From positions 1-40,262 of the forward strand of contig DEPC01000029.1 in NCBI GenBank assembly GCA_002358555.1: a DNA stretch of 40,262 bases. The letters run 5' to 3'. The DNA is from Hungatella sp. UBA3402. GTDB taxonomy: Bacteria; Bacillota; Clostridia; Lachnospirales; Lachnospiraceae. Under the pieces are notes generated by a model. That model searched no databases. It saw only the letters and a program-made list of their open reading frames with translations, and was not told the DNA's origin. Shown here piece by piece: positions 1 through 8,292 of the stretch. Every line of letters starts with the position of its first letter. Position 1 is the stretch's first letter. The translations under genes and the position numbers were made by a program.

Positions 1-51
1 CTATCATTTTGCAACAGCTCCAGCATTTTCAAAAACTTTAGTAACGATTAA

Positions 52-131
52 CCCCTATCTATTTGCATCAGAAATTCCCCTTTATCTAAACACAATAAGT
101 TTTAGGGCTATTCTTGGCAAATGGATAGGGG
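52..131. repeat. 14-bp inverted repeat at the left edge
   Basis: Positions 52-65 and 118-131 are inverted copies of one 14-mer with a single G-T wobble; a smaller hairpin (86-90 with 101-105) sits inside. The element lies just downstream of the glyQS stop. A short plus-strand frame runs from the edge to a TAA at 49-51 and could be the tail of a gene outside the window. No clear T-tract follows either arm, so a plain terminator is not obvious. It could be a subterminal hairpin of a mobile element or a termination structure; the sequence does not decide. Confidence 0.4.
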
Positions 132-158
132 CTTCGAGAAATTGTCGTTTTGCAATCT

Positions 159-1547
159 CTAAAACCGGAATTTTTCTTCCAAATAATTTTTAAGTTCTGC
201 AATAGGAACTCTTACTTGGTCCATGGTATCTCTATCACGGACGGTCACTGCATGGTCTTCTTCTGAATCAAAGTCATAGGTTACACAGAATGGAGTTCCA
301 ATCTCATCTTGTCTGCGATACCTCTTTCCGATATTTCCTCTATCGTCAAATTCACAGTTAAAATATTTGCAAAGTTCTACATAAACCTTTTCTGCCCCTT
401 CATTGAGCTTTTTGGACAGAGGTAATACTCCTACTTTTACTGGGGCAATGGCAGGATGGAAATGTAGTACTGTCCGCATATCTCCTTCTCCAATTTCCTC
501 TTCATCATAGGCAGCACACAAAAAGGCTAAGGTTACTCTGTCTGCACCCAGAGAAGGCTCAATAACATAAGGGATATATTTTTCCTTCTTCTCATCATCA
601 AAATAAGCCATATCCTGTCCAGAAATATTCTGATGCTGGGTTAAGTCGTAATCTGTCCTGTCAGCGATACCCCATAGTTCTCCCCATCCAAATGGGAACA
701 AAAATTCAATATCTGTTGTAGCTTTGCTGTAGAAGCACAACTCTTCTGGCGAATGGTCTCTAGCCCTCATTTCTTCGTCTTTGATACCTAAAGTTTTCAG
801 CCAGTTAATACAAAATTCCTTCCAATAAAAAAACCATTCCAAGTCTGTTCCAGGTGAACAGAAAAATTCCAATTCCATCTGTTCAAACTCTCTAGTTCGG
901 AAGGTAAAGTTTCCAGGACTAATCTCATTTCTAAAAGATTTTCCTATCTGTCCAATACCAAAGGGAAGTTTCTTTCTAGAAGTTCTCTGAACATTCTTAA
1001 AGTTTACAAAAATTCCCTGTGCTGTCTCTGGACGCAGATATATTGTGTCCTTGGCATCCTCAGTAACTCCTTGAAAGGTCTTGAACATTAAGTTGAACTG
1101 GCGAATATTCGTAAAATCATGCTTTCCACAGCTTGGACAGCAGATATTTTTTTCTTCGATATACTGTTTCATCTCTTCTTGGGACCAGCCGTCTATACTG
1201 CCTTCTATTGCAATATTATGTTCTTCTATATAATCTTCAATCAGCTTATCAGCTCGAAATCGCTCTTTACATGCCTTGCAATCCATCAGAGGGTCTGAAA
1301 ATCCGCCCAAATGTCCTGATGCTACCCAAGTTTGAGAATTCATCAAAATTGCGCAATCCACCCCTACATTATAGGGACTTTCTTGTACAAACTTTTGCCA
1401 CCACGCTTTTTTTACATTGTTTTTCAGTTCTACTCCTAAGTTTCCATAATCCCATGTATTAGCCAGACCGCCATAAATCTCGGAGCCTGGATACACAAAT
1501 CCTCTGGATTTTGCTAATGCTATAATTTTTTCCATGGTCTTTTCCAT
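159..1547 (-). CDS. glyQS: glycine--tRNA ligase, single-chain alpha2 type
   Basis: Class II aminoacyl-tRNA synthetase that charges tRNA-Gly with glycine in the cytoplasm. At 462 residues it matches the homodimeric bacterial/eukaryote-like form, not the two-gene glyQ/glyS form. The N-terminus carries the conserved stretch around FVYPGSEIYGGLANTWDYG. Two cysteine pairs (C90/C93 and C137/C140) fit the zinc-binding insertion. Motif 2 is visible as FRNE at 205-208 with the FTFRTREFEQ segment after it, and motif 3 as GADR at 334-337. The first ATG is preceded by AGGTAGGAT. It is last in an era-recO-lipoprotein-glyQS run, a conserved order in Firmicutes. No T-box leader is visible in the 86 bases upstream. 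Confidence 0.97.
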   Translation of the reverse strand: MEKTMEKIIALAKSRGFVYPGSEIYGGLANTWDYGNLGVELKNNVKKAWWQKFVQESPYNVGVDCAILMNSQTWVASGHLGGFSDPLMDCKACKERFRADKLIEDYIEEHNIAIEGSIDGWSQEEMKQYIEEKNICCPSCGKHDFTNIRQFNLMFKTFQGVTEDAKDTIYLRPETAQGIFVNFKNVQRTSRKKLPFGIGQIGKSFRNEISPGNFTFRTREFEQMELEFFCSPGTDLEWFFYWKEFCINWLKTLGIKDEEMRARDHSPEELCFYSKATTDIEFLFPFGWGELWGIADRTDYDLTQHQNISGQDMAYFDDEKKEKYIPYVIEPSLGADRVTLAFLCAAYDEEEIGEGDMRTVLHFHPAIAPVKVGVLPLSKKLNEGAEKVYVELCKYFNCEFDDRGNIGKRYRRQDEIGTPFCVTYDFDSEEDHAVTVRDRDTMDQVRVPIAELKNYLEEKFRF

Positions 1548-1633
1548 TTTTATTATCCTACCTTTTCATTTTATAATATTGGGATCAAAAGGTCTTTTAT
1601 CCCCTATGAGACTACAGATAACTCCATATTTCC

Positions 1634-2266
1634 TTATCGGAATACAATATAGGCTGTCCCTTCTGTCACCTGAGCAGTAAATTCATCTTTAAGGTTTACT
1701 GCTCCACTGTAATAGAGAATCCTTCCCTCAGTCTGGATTGTTACTGTTCCAGTTACTATTACCATAGGAAGGTCCTTTTTTTTCATAACAGTCTCTAAAT
1801 CAGTGGTATTGCTTTTTCTTGCATCTGTCCAGGTTCTTTGGGCATCCTCTTCTGTCAGGCTTATAGAGTTGGTTGACATTACAAGGCTCTCTGGGTGATT
1901 GGCTGTATCTTGGCTGATATCAGTAAACCGGCATAAATCTTCTGCCGTTGTATATTGATACACAATTGTGGCATTTCCTTCTTCTACCATGCATTCTGCA
2001 ATGATTACTGGCTCGTTGCTACCTTCTACGCCATAGACTTCATTATATCCTGCTGCCTCTTCAGACGCCATAGCCTTCAGTTCCTCTGCATTGTATCCAG
2101 TATCTGATGGGTCATAACTTTCTGTTAATGCTGTATACAGTCTGCCATCTCTTGTGACATAAACTGCATCCTGCTGGGGTGGAAATGTACTGGTTTTTCC
2201 TGATATGCATCCAGAAACCATCAACCCTGTGACTATGGCAAATGCCGCTGCTTTTGCCTTTTTCAT
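1634..2266 (-). CDS. putative lipoprotein of unknown function
   Basis: Protein of 210 residues with a short lysine-containing N-terminus, a hydrophobic stretch and a lipobox (VSGC) that places the lipidated cysteine at residue 20. It is therefore expected on the outer face of the membrane after processing by Lgt, encoded at 28.4-29.1 kb. The mature part is polar, rich in Thr, Glu and Asp, with no catalytic motif I recognise. An AGGAGGAAGAT ribosome site precedes the ATG, and a good sigma-A-type promoter lies at 2336-2364, so the gene can be transcribed apart from recO. It interrupts the otherwise conserved recO-glyS neighbourhood. No function can be assigned. Confidence 0.85.
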   Translation of the reverse strand: MKKAKAAAFAIVTGLMVSGCISGKTSTFPPQQDAVYVTRDGRLYTALTESYDPSDTGYNAEELKAMASEEAAGYNEVYGVEGSNEPVIIAECMVEEGNATIVYQYTTAEDLCRFTDISQDTANHPESLVMSTNSISLTEEDAQRTWTDARKSNTTDLETVMKKKDLPMVIVTGTVTIQTEGRILYYSGAVNLKDEFTAQVTEGTAYIVFR

Positions 2267-2335
2267 ATCTTCCTCCTATTTCGCCAAAACCTTGCAACAT
2301 AGCATTCGATTTTCCTTTGCTCTGCTTTATTGGAC

Positions 2336-2364
2336 AGTATACCCTTTTTCCAATTTATTTTCAA
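2336..2364 (-). promoter_or_regulatory. sigma-A-type promoter for the lipoprotein gene
   Basis: On the minus strand TTGAAA (2359-2364) and TATACT (2336-2341) are separated by 17 bases. It lies about 70 bases upstream of the lipoprotein start and downstream of the recO stop. Confidence 0.6.
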
Positions 2365-2384
2365 TAGTTTTTCTTCTCCACTCC

Positions 2385-3032
2385 TTATCTGAGCATCTGC
2401 AAAATATCCAGAGAATGAAATTCTCTGTCTATGTACCTAGATTTATTGATATCTACACATTTGCGAAATTCCTCAAAAACTTCCTCTGTCACCACAAAGG
2501 TATAAAGCTTTTCTATAGGAGACTTCAATACATATTCCCAGGTATAATTGGCTGAATCACTTACACAAATCGGCGGTTTCTCTGTATATTCTCCATGAAA
2601 GACCATAGCTTTCAGCTCAAATACCCGCTGAATCAGCTTATTGGGAATCTGAGGTTTTAAAAGAGCTCTCAAAGATTGGTATACCAATAAAAGCATTCCC
2701 CTTGCTTCCATATTCTCTCTGGTATAATAATCTGCCATCTCCAGAAAATATTGTCCATAACAGGCACCTTCCAGATTTTCTGCCAATTCTTCAAAATACT
2801 TAGTAATCTCTGCTCCTTGCAAAGTATATGCCTCTCTGCCCTCATATAGCTTAAATATTCCAAAAGCAAAGGGTCTGCTAGGTCCCATGAGGTTGCTGCC
2901 TGGACGCTTTGCTCCTCTGGCAAAAACGGTAATCTTGCCTCTCTCCATAGTCAGCAGCACCAACCTTTTGTCATATTCTCCAACAGAGGAAGCCTTTATC
3001 ACCATACCTGTCATTTCCAGAACTTCCCTCAT
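2385..3032 (-). CDS. recO: DNA repair protein RecO
   Basis: RecO helps RecR load RecA onto SSB-coated single-stranded DNA in recombinational gap repair. The N-terminal OB-fold signature is clear: TGMVIKASSVGEYDKRLVLLT then GKITVFARGAKRPGSNLMGPSRPF. The helical C-terminal part follows. I chose the ATG at 3032 because GGGAGG lies just upstream and the protein then begins directly with the family start; a longer frame to 3071 would run through a terminator hairpin. The resulting 215 residues is a little short for the family, and the zinc-finger cysteines present in some RecO proteins are missing. Era lies upstream, the classical order. Confidence 0.93.
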   Translation of the reverse strand: MREVLEMTGMVIKASSVGEYDKRLVLLTMERGKITVFARGAKRPGSNLMGPSRPFAFGIFKLYEGREAYTLQGAEITKYFEELAENLEGACYGQYFLEMADYYTRENMEARGMLLLVYQSLRALLKPQIPNKLIQRVFELKAMVFHGEYTEKPPICVSDSANYTWEYVLKSPIEKLYTFVVTEEVFEEFRKCVDINKSRYIDREFHSLDILQMLR

Positions 3033-3048
3033 GAACCCTCCCTTGTCT

Positions 3049-3069
3049 AAAAAAGTCCCTGCAAGGGAC
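3049..3069 (-). terminator. intrinsic terminator just upstream of the recO ribosome site
   Basis: On the minus strand a six-base-pair stem (GTCCCT with AGGGAC, loop of three) runs straight into six T residues at 3054-3049. It ends about 10 bases before the recO ribosome binding site, so it would end transcripts entering from era or act as an attenuator for recO. Confidence 0.65.
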
Positions 3070-3266
3070 ATCTACAGTGTTTAAGAACGCTTGTGGCGGC
3101 GTGCGGCTCACTGCCTATAGCAACATGGGTCATCCCTATCTGATATATCGAAAAAGCAACCTTGCATATGGCAACTACCAGCTTTGGAAAGGCTCCTGCA
3201 AATACAGACCAAGCAAAACTCTTTCCAAAGCATACCTTCTGCCCCAATCACAGATTTTGTCACTTT
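3070..3266 (-). other. structured intergenic segment between era and recO, possible ncRNA or leader
   Basis: No convincing gene occupies this stretch. It contains a perfect 11-bp inverted repeat (3181-3191 with 3221-3231), a small hairpin around TTGCCATATGCAA, and an unusually GC-rich block at about 3088-3116. Read on the minus strand it ends in the intrinsic terminator at 3049-3069. Base-paired, GC-enriched sequence ending in a terminator is what a small RNA or an attenuated leader looks like. I could not match it to 6S RNA, tmRNA, SRP RNA or a known riboswitch. A 66-codon frame crosses it but has no family resemblance. Confidence 0.4.
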
Positions 3267-4163
3267 CTACTGAAAATACCCATAATTTTTCATATAAAGC
3301 TCACTATCCCGCCATTCTTTCCTAACTTTTACCCAAAGCTGCAAGTTCACCTTAGCTCCCATAAGATTTTCAATCTCAATTCGGGCAGCAGTTCCAATCT
3401 TTTTGAGCATGCCTCCACCTTTTCCAATAATAATTCCTTTATGAGAATCCCTCTCACATACAATATTGGCTTCGATATCAAACATACCATTTTTCCGTTC
3501 CGTCATGGATTCAATGGTCACTGCAATTCCATGAGGAATTTCCTCCTCCAGAAGTCTTAAAGCTTTCTCTCGAATCAGCTCGGCGGCTATCTGGCGCATA
3601 GGCTGGTCTGTTACAGTTTCCTCATCATAATATTGAGGGCCATAAGGCAGATATTTAAAGATTAGTTCTGTCATTTTACTGGTATTTTTATCCTTTAAAG
3701 CTGACACTGGAACAATCTCTGCAAAGTCACATACATTCCTGTAAGCTTTCATATAAGTTAAGACATTCTCCTGATTTTTCACAGTATCAATTTTATTGAT
3801 TACTAAAATGATAGGAGTTTTTACTTTTCCCAATATCTCTGCAATATGGCGTTCTCCAGCTCCAATAAAAGTGGATGGCTCTACTAGCCATAAAATCACA
3901 TCTACCTCTTTTAAAGTTCCTTCTGCCACATTGACCATATACTCTCCCAGTTTATTTTTAGCTTTGTGTATTCCTGGAGTATCCAGAAAAATAATCTGCC
4001 CTCTGGAATCCGTATATACTGTCTGGATACGATTCCTGGTAGTCTGAGGCTTTTCTGATGTAATCGCAATCTTTTGACCAATCAAATGATTCATCAAAGT
4101 GGATTTTCCTACATTCGGCCGTCCTACTAAAGCAACAAACCCTGATTTAAAATCTTCCTTCAT
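3267..4163 (-). CDS. era: GTPase Era
   Basis: Essential GTPase that binds the 3' end of 16S rRNA and helps mature the 30S subunit. At 298 residues it is the normal length. G1 is GRPNVGKS (14-21), G3 DTPG (61-64), G4 NKID (123-126). The C-terminal KH domain holds the RNA-binding turn GKGG at 247-250 inside IIIGKGGGMLKKIG. The ATG has AGAGGAGAAG upstream. The gene starts 32 bases after the M16C peptidase stop, so the two may be co-transcribed. Downstream lies the structured era-recO segment. Confidence 0.97.
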   Translation of the reverse strand: MKEDFKSGFVALVGRPNVGKSTLMNHLIGQKIAITSEKPQTTRNRIQTVYTDSRGQIIFLDTPGIHKAKNKLGEYMVNVAEGTLKEVDVILWLVEPSTFIGAGERHIAEILGKVKTPIILVINKIDTVKNQENVLTYMKAYRNVCDFAEIVPVSALKDKNTSKMTELIFKYLPYGPQYYDEETVTDQPMRQIAAELIREKALRLLEEEIPHGIAVTIESMTERKNGMFDIEANIVCERDSHKGIIIGKGGGMLKKIGTAARIEIENLMGAKVNLQLWVKVRKEWRDSELYMKNYGYFQ

Positions 4164-4195
4164 CTAGTTTCTTCTCCTCTGTGTAAGCTGCCAGG

Positions 4196-7168
4196 TCAAC
4201 TATTATATAAATTTTTTGTCTCTCCAAAGAGGTTATGGTCAGACTCAATTTTTTCCTCATTTCCAATAGTACATAAACTGCCTGTATCCAAAATTGCCTT
4301 TATCATTCCTGCCAAAGCCCGAATATCCTTTGGCTGAGCCTTGAGAATCTCGTCCCTCTCCTGCTGCAGCATCTCATTTGTCACCCCTGACAAATATCCT
4401 GATAATGCCCTTGAGCCCTTATCAGCCGGTGTAAATGGAGTATCCAAAGCGCTGATGGTTCCAATAACATACTTTGTCATATCTCTCTCATCCACATCAA
4501 ACTGTTTTAAATAATCCACTATTTTGTCATAAACCTCATAGGTTCTGGACACTTCTGGGTCTCGATAAGATACAAAATATCCCTCTCCAGACCTGCCAAA
4601 GCCACTCATGCAGCCATAAGCTCCTCCCTTGACTCTTAAATTTAACCATAGATAATCATAGCTTAGAATCAATTTTAAGATACGCAATGCCCCTGTATAC
4701 TCATACCCTTTATCTCTGAAATTTCCACATCTTGCCACATAGTTTACCTGAGAGGAAGTCTTAAAGCCCTCGTTTTTATTTTCCTTTTCAAAAGTAAAGC
4801 TATATTGTTTTTTGCTTCCCTTGGGCAGCTTCTCAACTAGCTTTTTCATAGAAGCTTCCAGCGCAGCAAATCCCTTCTGGTCAGCAGTATAACTGATTAA
4901 CATATTGTCCACAGTAAATAATTTGGCAGCTACTTCTTTTAGCTTTTCTATTAGTTTTTCTGCATCCTTATCAAAACTGCTCACCACGTTTTCTAAGAAC
5001 TGATAAAATCCAATTCCTCCAGTACAATCATTAAATGCAGAAGTAGGTGAAAAATAAGAGCTTGCTCTGGATACCGCTGCACTGTGACTGGAATTTTCAA
5101 GCTTCATTCTGGACCTGGACTTTGTCTCTCTTAAGATTTCTCTTAGTCGCTTCTGGTCCTCCAGTTTTGATGATGTCAGAATTTCTCCAATCATCTCAAA
5201 AGCAAAATCTAGTTTTTCATATAGCACCCTAGCATCTGCTGCAAATACCCCAGTAAATCCAGGCAAGTCTTTTAAGTCCACATAAGCTGTAGTTCCAAAT
5301 CCGATTCCTCCACTGTTTAGATGGATTTCACTGGTCAAATCACTATAGCTGTAATGCTCTGTATCTACATACCCCAAGATTGCTTTTAAAAGTCCCACAT
5401 AGGGCAAGTCCTCAGAAGGAACTCTGTCTGTATGGAACAGCACTTTCAAATAGCCGATGCCTGCGGTAAACATCTCATGGTGAAGAACTAAGACATCGTT
5501 CATAATATATTCTTTCCAGTTTAGTTCTTCTGCTTTTGTGCCGATATCTGACCGTTTTAACATGGGAATCAATTCCAGTTCCTCTTTAGAAGAAGGAGTA
5601 TCCTGATATTCCTTTAATTGCCTAGTCTGCTCTACAATCTTCTTTACTTCTTCCCTGGAAAGACTTTCCTTATAATCCTTTAATTTTGCAGCCAGTTTCC
5701 TGTCATTTTTGGCTGTAAGATTTTTCTCTGGCTTTACTACCAAAATTGCCTCAAAAGGATTATCCAACAAATATTTGCGAATTAATCCCTCAAAATATCC
5801 ATTTTTCACTGCTTCCTTCAGGTAATCAAAGGTTTTCTGATACTCTAGATGCATCAGAGGGTCGCCTCCATACAGCCAACTATCCAGGCTCTGAAGGCCA
5901 TACATCAATCCTTTGGGCGTGGTTCCATAATCTGCTTCCCGATATTTAAACTCTGAATAATTCATTCCTGCCAAAAGGCTTTTCTGATTAATGCCCTGGT
6001 CTGCCAATTTTCTGAGAGTTCCCTTGACAACAGTCAGAAACTCGCCCTTTTGCTCTAATTTTGCTCCCTTAGCAACCACAGAAAAATAGGGCTGTAAGAT
6101 TCCGCTGTCATATCCTCCAAAAATATCATGGCCAATACCTGCATCCAAAAGCGCCTGTTTTAAAGGGGCTCCTGGTGCATCAATCAAGGTATATTCCAAA
6201 ATCTGAAAAGCAATATAGAGTTGAGGATCCAAATCCGTTGCCACAACATCACTGACAGACAGATAGACGCCGCCTTCCTCGTTTTCTTCTTCAGTAATCG
6301 AATAACTAATTTCTTCACACTTTGGAGCTTCAAAAGGATTTTGCATAGCAATCTGGGAATTTACTTCTTTTCTCTCATACTGTCCTAAATACTCTTTATC
6401 AAGCCATTCCAGCTTTTCTGCCATATCCATATTTCCATACAAATAGATATAGCTATTAGATGGATGATAATAAGTCCTGTGAAAATCCAGGAATGCCTCA
6501 TAGCTGAGCTTTGGCACATCTTTGGGGTCTCCTCCTGACTCAAACCCATAACAGGTATTGGGGAACAGCATTTTCTGAGTATATCTTTCCATAACACTTT
6601 CTGGGGAAGAAAATGCCCCCTTCATCTCATTATAAACGACCCCATTATATTTTAGTTCTCCATCTTCTGACTCCAGCTCATAATGCCACCCCTCCTGCAT
6701 AAAAATCTTCGGTTCTCTATAAATATTGGGGTGCAGCACGGCATCTAGATAGACATCCATCAGATTCTGAAAATCTTTGTCATTGGTGCTTGCCACTGGA
6801 TAGACAGTCTTATCTGGATAAGTCATGGCATTTAAAAATGTATTTAAAGACCCCTTGACCAATTCCACAAAAGGGTCTTTTACTGGAAATTTTTCTGACC
6901 CACAAAGCACACTATGCTCTAAAATATGGGCTACTCCAGTATTATCAGAAGGAGGAGTCCGAAACCCAATGGAAAATACCTTATTCTCGTCATCATTGGA
7001 CAATAAAAATAACCTTGCTCCACTTTTCTTATGCTCCAAAAAATAAGCAACAGAATTCAGTTCCTCTACTTTTTTCTCTCTCAAAAATTTATAAGCATCT
7101 AAATGTTTCACATCCATCTTCATATCATTTTTAAGTTGCATCCCCACGTTCTTTTGGTGGAAAGGCAA
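4196..7168 (-). CDS. M16C (PreP/Cym1-like) zinc metallopeptidase
   Basis: Large insulinase-superfamily peptidase with two M16 halves in one chain, related to organellar presequence peptidases that degrade short peptides. The inverted zinc motif HILEH lies about 30-35 residues after the conserved LNSVAYFLEHKKSGARL segment, and the third ligand is likely the glutamate of NEMKGAF about 100 residues later. The C-terminal half has the family arginine/tyrosine segment LNLRVKGGAYGCMSGF. The start is uncertain. A TTG at 7168 has an excellent AAGGAG site five bases upstream; ATG codons at 7141, 7123 and 7117 lack one, but homologues usually begin near the last two. An upstream GTG at 7225 has no ribosome site. 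No signal peptide is seen, so it is probably cytoplasmic. Confidence 0.92.
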   Translation of the reverse strand: MPFHQKNVGMQLKNDMKMDVKHLDAYKFLREKKVEELNSVAYFLEHKKSGARLFLLSNDDENKVFSIGFRTPPSDNTGVAHILEHSVLCGSEKFPVKDPFVELVKGSLNTFLNAMTYPDKTVYPVASTNDKDFQNLMDVYLDAVLHPNIYREPKIFMQEGWHYELESEDGELKYNGVVYNEMKGAFSSPESVMERYTQKMLFPNTCYGFESGGDPKDVPKLSYEAFLDFHRTYYHPSNSYIYLYGNMDMAEKLEWLDKEYLGQYERKEVNSQIAMQNPFEAPKCEEISYSITEEENEEGGVYLSVSDVVATDLDPQLYIAFQILEYTLIDAPGAPLKQALLDAGIGHDIFGGYDSGILQPYFSVVAKGAKLEQKGEFLTVVKGTLRKLADQGINQKSLLAGMNYSEFKYREADYGTTPKGLMYGLQSLDSWLYGGDPLMHLEYQKTFDYLKEAVKNGYFEGLIRKYLLDNPFEAILVVKPEKNLTAKNDRKLAAKLKDYKESLSREEVKKIVEQTRQLKEYQDTPSSKEELELIPMLKRSDIGTKAEELNWKEYIMNDVLVLHHEMFTAGIGYLKVLFHTDRVPSEDLPYVGLLKAILGYVDTEHYSYSDLTSEIHLNSGGIGFGTTAYVDLKDLPGFTGVFAADARVLYEKLDFAFEMIGEILTSSKLEDQKRLREILRETKSRSRMKLENSSHSAAVSRASSYFSPTSAFNDCTGGIGFYQFLENVVSSFDKDAEKLIEKLKEVAAKLFTVDNMLISYTADQKGFAALEASMKKLVEKLPKGSKKQYSFTFEKENKNEGFKTSSQVNYVARCGNFRDKGYEYTGALRILKLILSYDYLWLNLRVKGGAYGCMSGFGRSGEGYFVSYRDPEVSRTYEVYDKIVDYLKQFDVDERDMTKYVIGTISALDTPFTPADKGSRALSGYLSGVTNEMLQQERDEILKAQPKDIRALAGMIKAILDTGSLCTIGNEEKIESDHNLFGETKNLYNS

Positions 7169-7225
7169 CTCCTCTCCTTCCTTTCCTGATAAACTATCTC
7201 CTATTACCTTCAACAAGTTTACCAC

Positions 7226-7460
7226 AATCTGGTAAGAAAAACCATTCTATATTAAATAGTAACCCCAGCTTTTTCATATTAAAAGTTATTCAGCAAAAAG
7301 TAACTCATAAAAGAGTAGAATTTCTTCCCTATAAAGGTTTCCCCACTCCTCTTCTTTATATGCTACTTTCCTTTGCCGCCAACAAGTTAATTTTAAACCT
7401 TGCATCTAGGATATGCCTAGCTTATAACTTACAATCCATATATTATCTAACTTTCAATTT
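7226..7460. other. AT-rich intergenic spacer between the DUF218 and M16C genes
   Basis: About 235 bases without a credible gene. It should contain the promoter of the M16C gene; a TATAGA-like -10 is present near 7245 on the minus strand but I see no matching -35. No hairpin with a T-tract stands out. Confidence 0.3.
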
Positions 7461-8288
7461 CTACATATTCCCCATGAATTTGTCCTTCAATATAGCAGCA
7501 CATTCTCTCACGCATAGATGCAGAAACAAAACCCTATCTGAACGTGTACCAATACCATAAATCTCTTTAATTCCCCATTTCTGTGCAATTTGTGTTGCCC
7601 GAAATACATGGAAGTTGCTGGTCAACACTCCTACTTGAATCGGTTTATCCTCTGCCACCATATAAGGTCCTGGTGCTTTGGATTCTTCGGTATTCCATAC
7701 CTTTTTTTCGTCCTGTTCCTTCTCCATTTTATCAATCAGCACCTTGCTGTATGCAATATTTTCTACAGTGCTGGTGGATTGCTGTTCCAAAACCATCTGT
7801 TTTTCTGGCACCCCATTATATCGCAAGTATTCATACATCATCTGTGCCTCGCTGGTTGGCTCATCCTTTCCTTGTCCTCCTGATAAGATAAAAATCGTAT
7901 CTGGATTTTTCTGACTGTACTCAATGGCCTTATCAAGACGCTTCTTGAGAGAATTGCTGATACGCCCCTCCTCCACCTTTGCTCCCAACACAATCACATA
8001 GTCCAGATTTGGCATATCAGAGGATGCCACTCCCAAAAATACCAATGTCTCCACCACACAGAAGATTATCACAGATGCCCAAAAAAAGGTAACAGCAGAC
8101 ACAGGCACCCACATAGGCCATCGTTTAGGATGCAATCTTTCATATAATGCTCCCATTGTCATCACAAGCAAAAACACTCCAGCCAAGGGCCAAAACCAGG
8201 CAAATGATGTGGAAAATCCAGAATAGAACACAATAATTGCATAATAAATCAGGCATAAAATTGCTCCAATTCCTGTAATCCACATCAT
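7461..8288 (-). CDS. YdcF-like DUF218 membrane protein
   Basis: Protein of 275 residues with about three hydrophobic segments in the first 95 residues, followed by a DUF218 domain. The domain signature is visible: YVIVLGAKVEEGRISNSLKKRLDKA, then IFILSGGQGKDEPTSEA, then the STSTVENIAYS segment and TSNFHVFRA. DUF218 proteins (YdcF, SanA, ElyC) are envelope-associated; some affect peptidoglycan precursor supply, but the reaction is not established. The start is four bases after the U32 stop, so it is probably the last gene of the ruvX-to-DUF218 run. The membrane anchor plus extracellular-type domain agrees with the envelope role suggested by the MltG-like gene in the same run. Confidence 0.87.
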   Translation of the reverse strand: MMWITGIGAILCLIYYAIIVFYSGFSTSFAWFWPLAGVFLLVMTMGALYERLHPKRWPMWVPVSAVTFFWASVIIFCVVETLVFLGVASSDMPNLDYVIVLGAKVEEGRISNSLKKRLDKAIEYSQKNPDTIFILSGGQGKDEPTSEAQMMYEYLRYNGVPEKQMVLEQQSTSTVENIAYSKVLIDKMEKEQDEKKVWNTEESKAPGPYMVAEDKPIQVGVLTSNFHVFRATQIAQKWGIKEIYGIGTRSDRVLFLHLCVRECAAILKDKFMGNM

Positions 8289-8292
8289 TTTT

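Noticed and set aside
1548..1633. T-box riboswitch upstream of glyQS
   Set aside because: Only 86 bases separate it from the lipoprotein gene, with no T-box sequence or antiterminator.
3047..3247. Minus-strand 66-codon frame between era and recO
   Set aside because: No ribosome site, no family resemblance, and it covers the terminator hairpin and the 11-bp inverted repeat; a structured RNA or leader is more likely.
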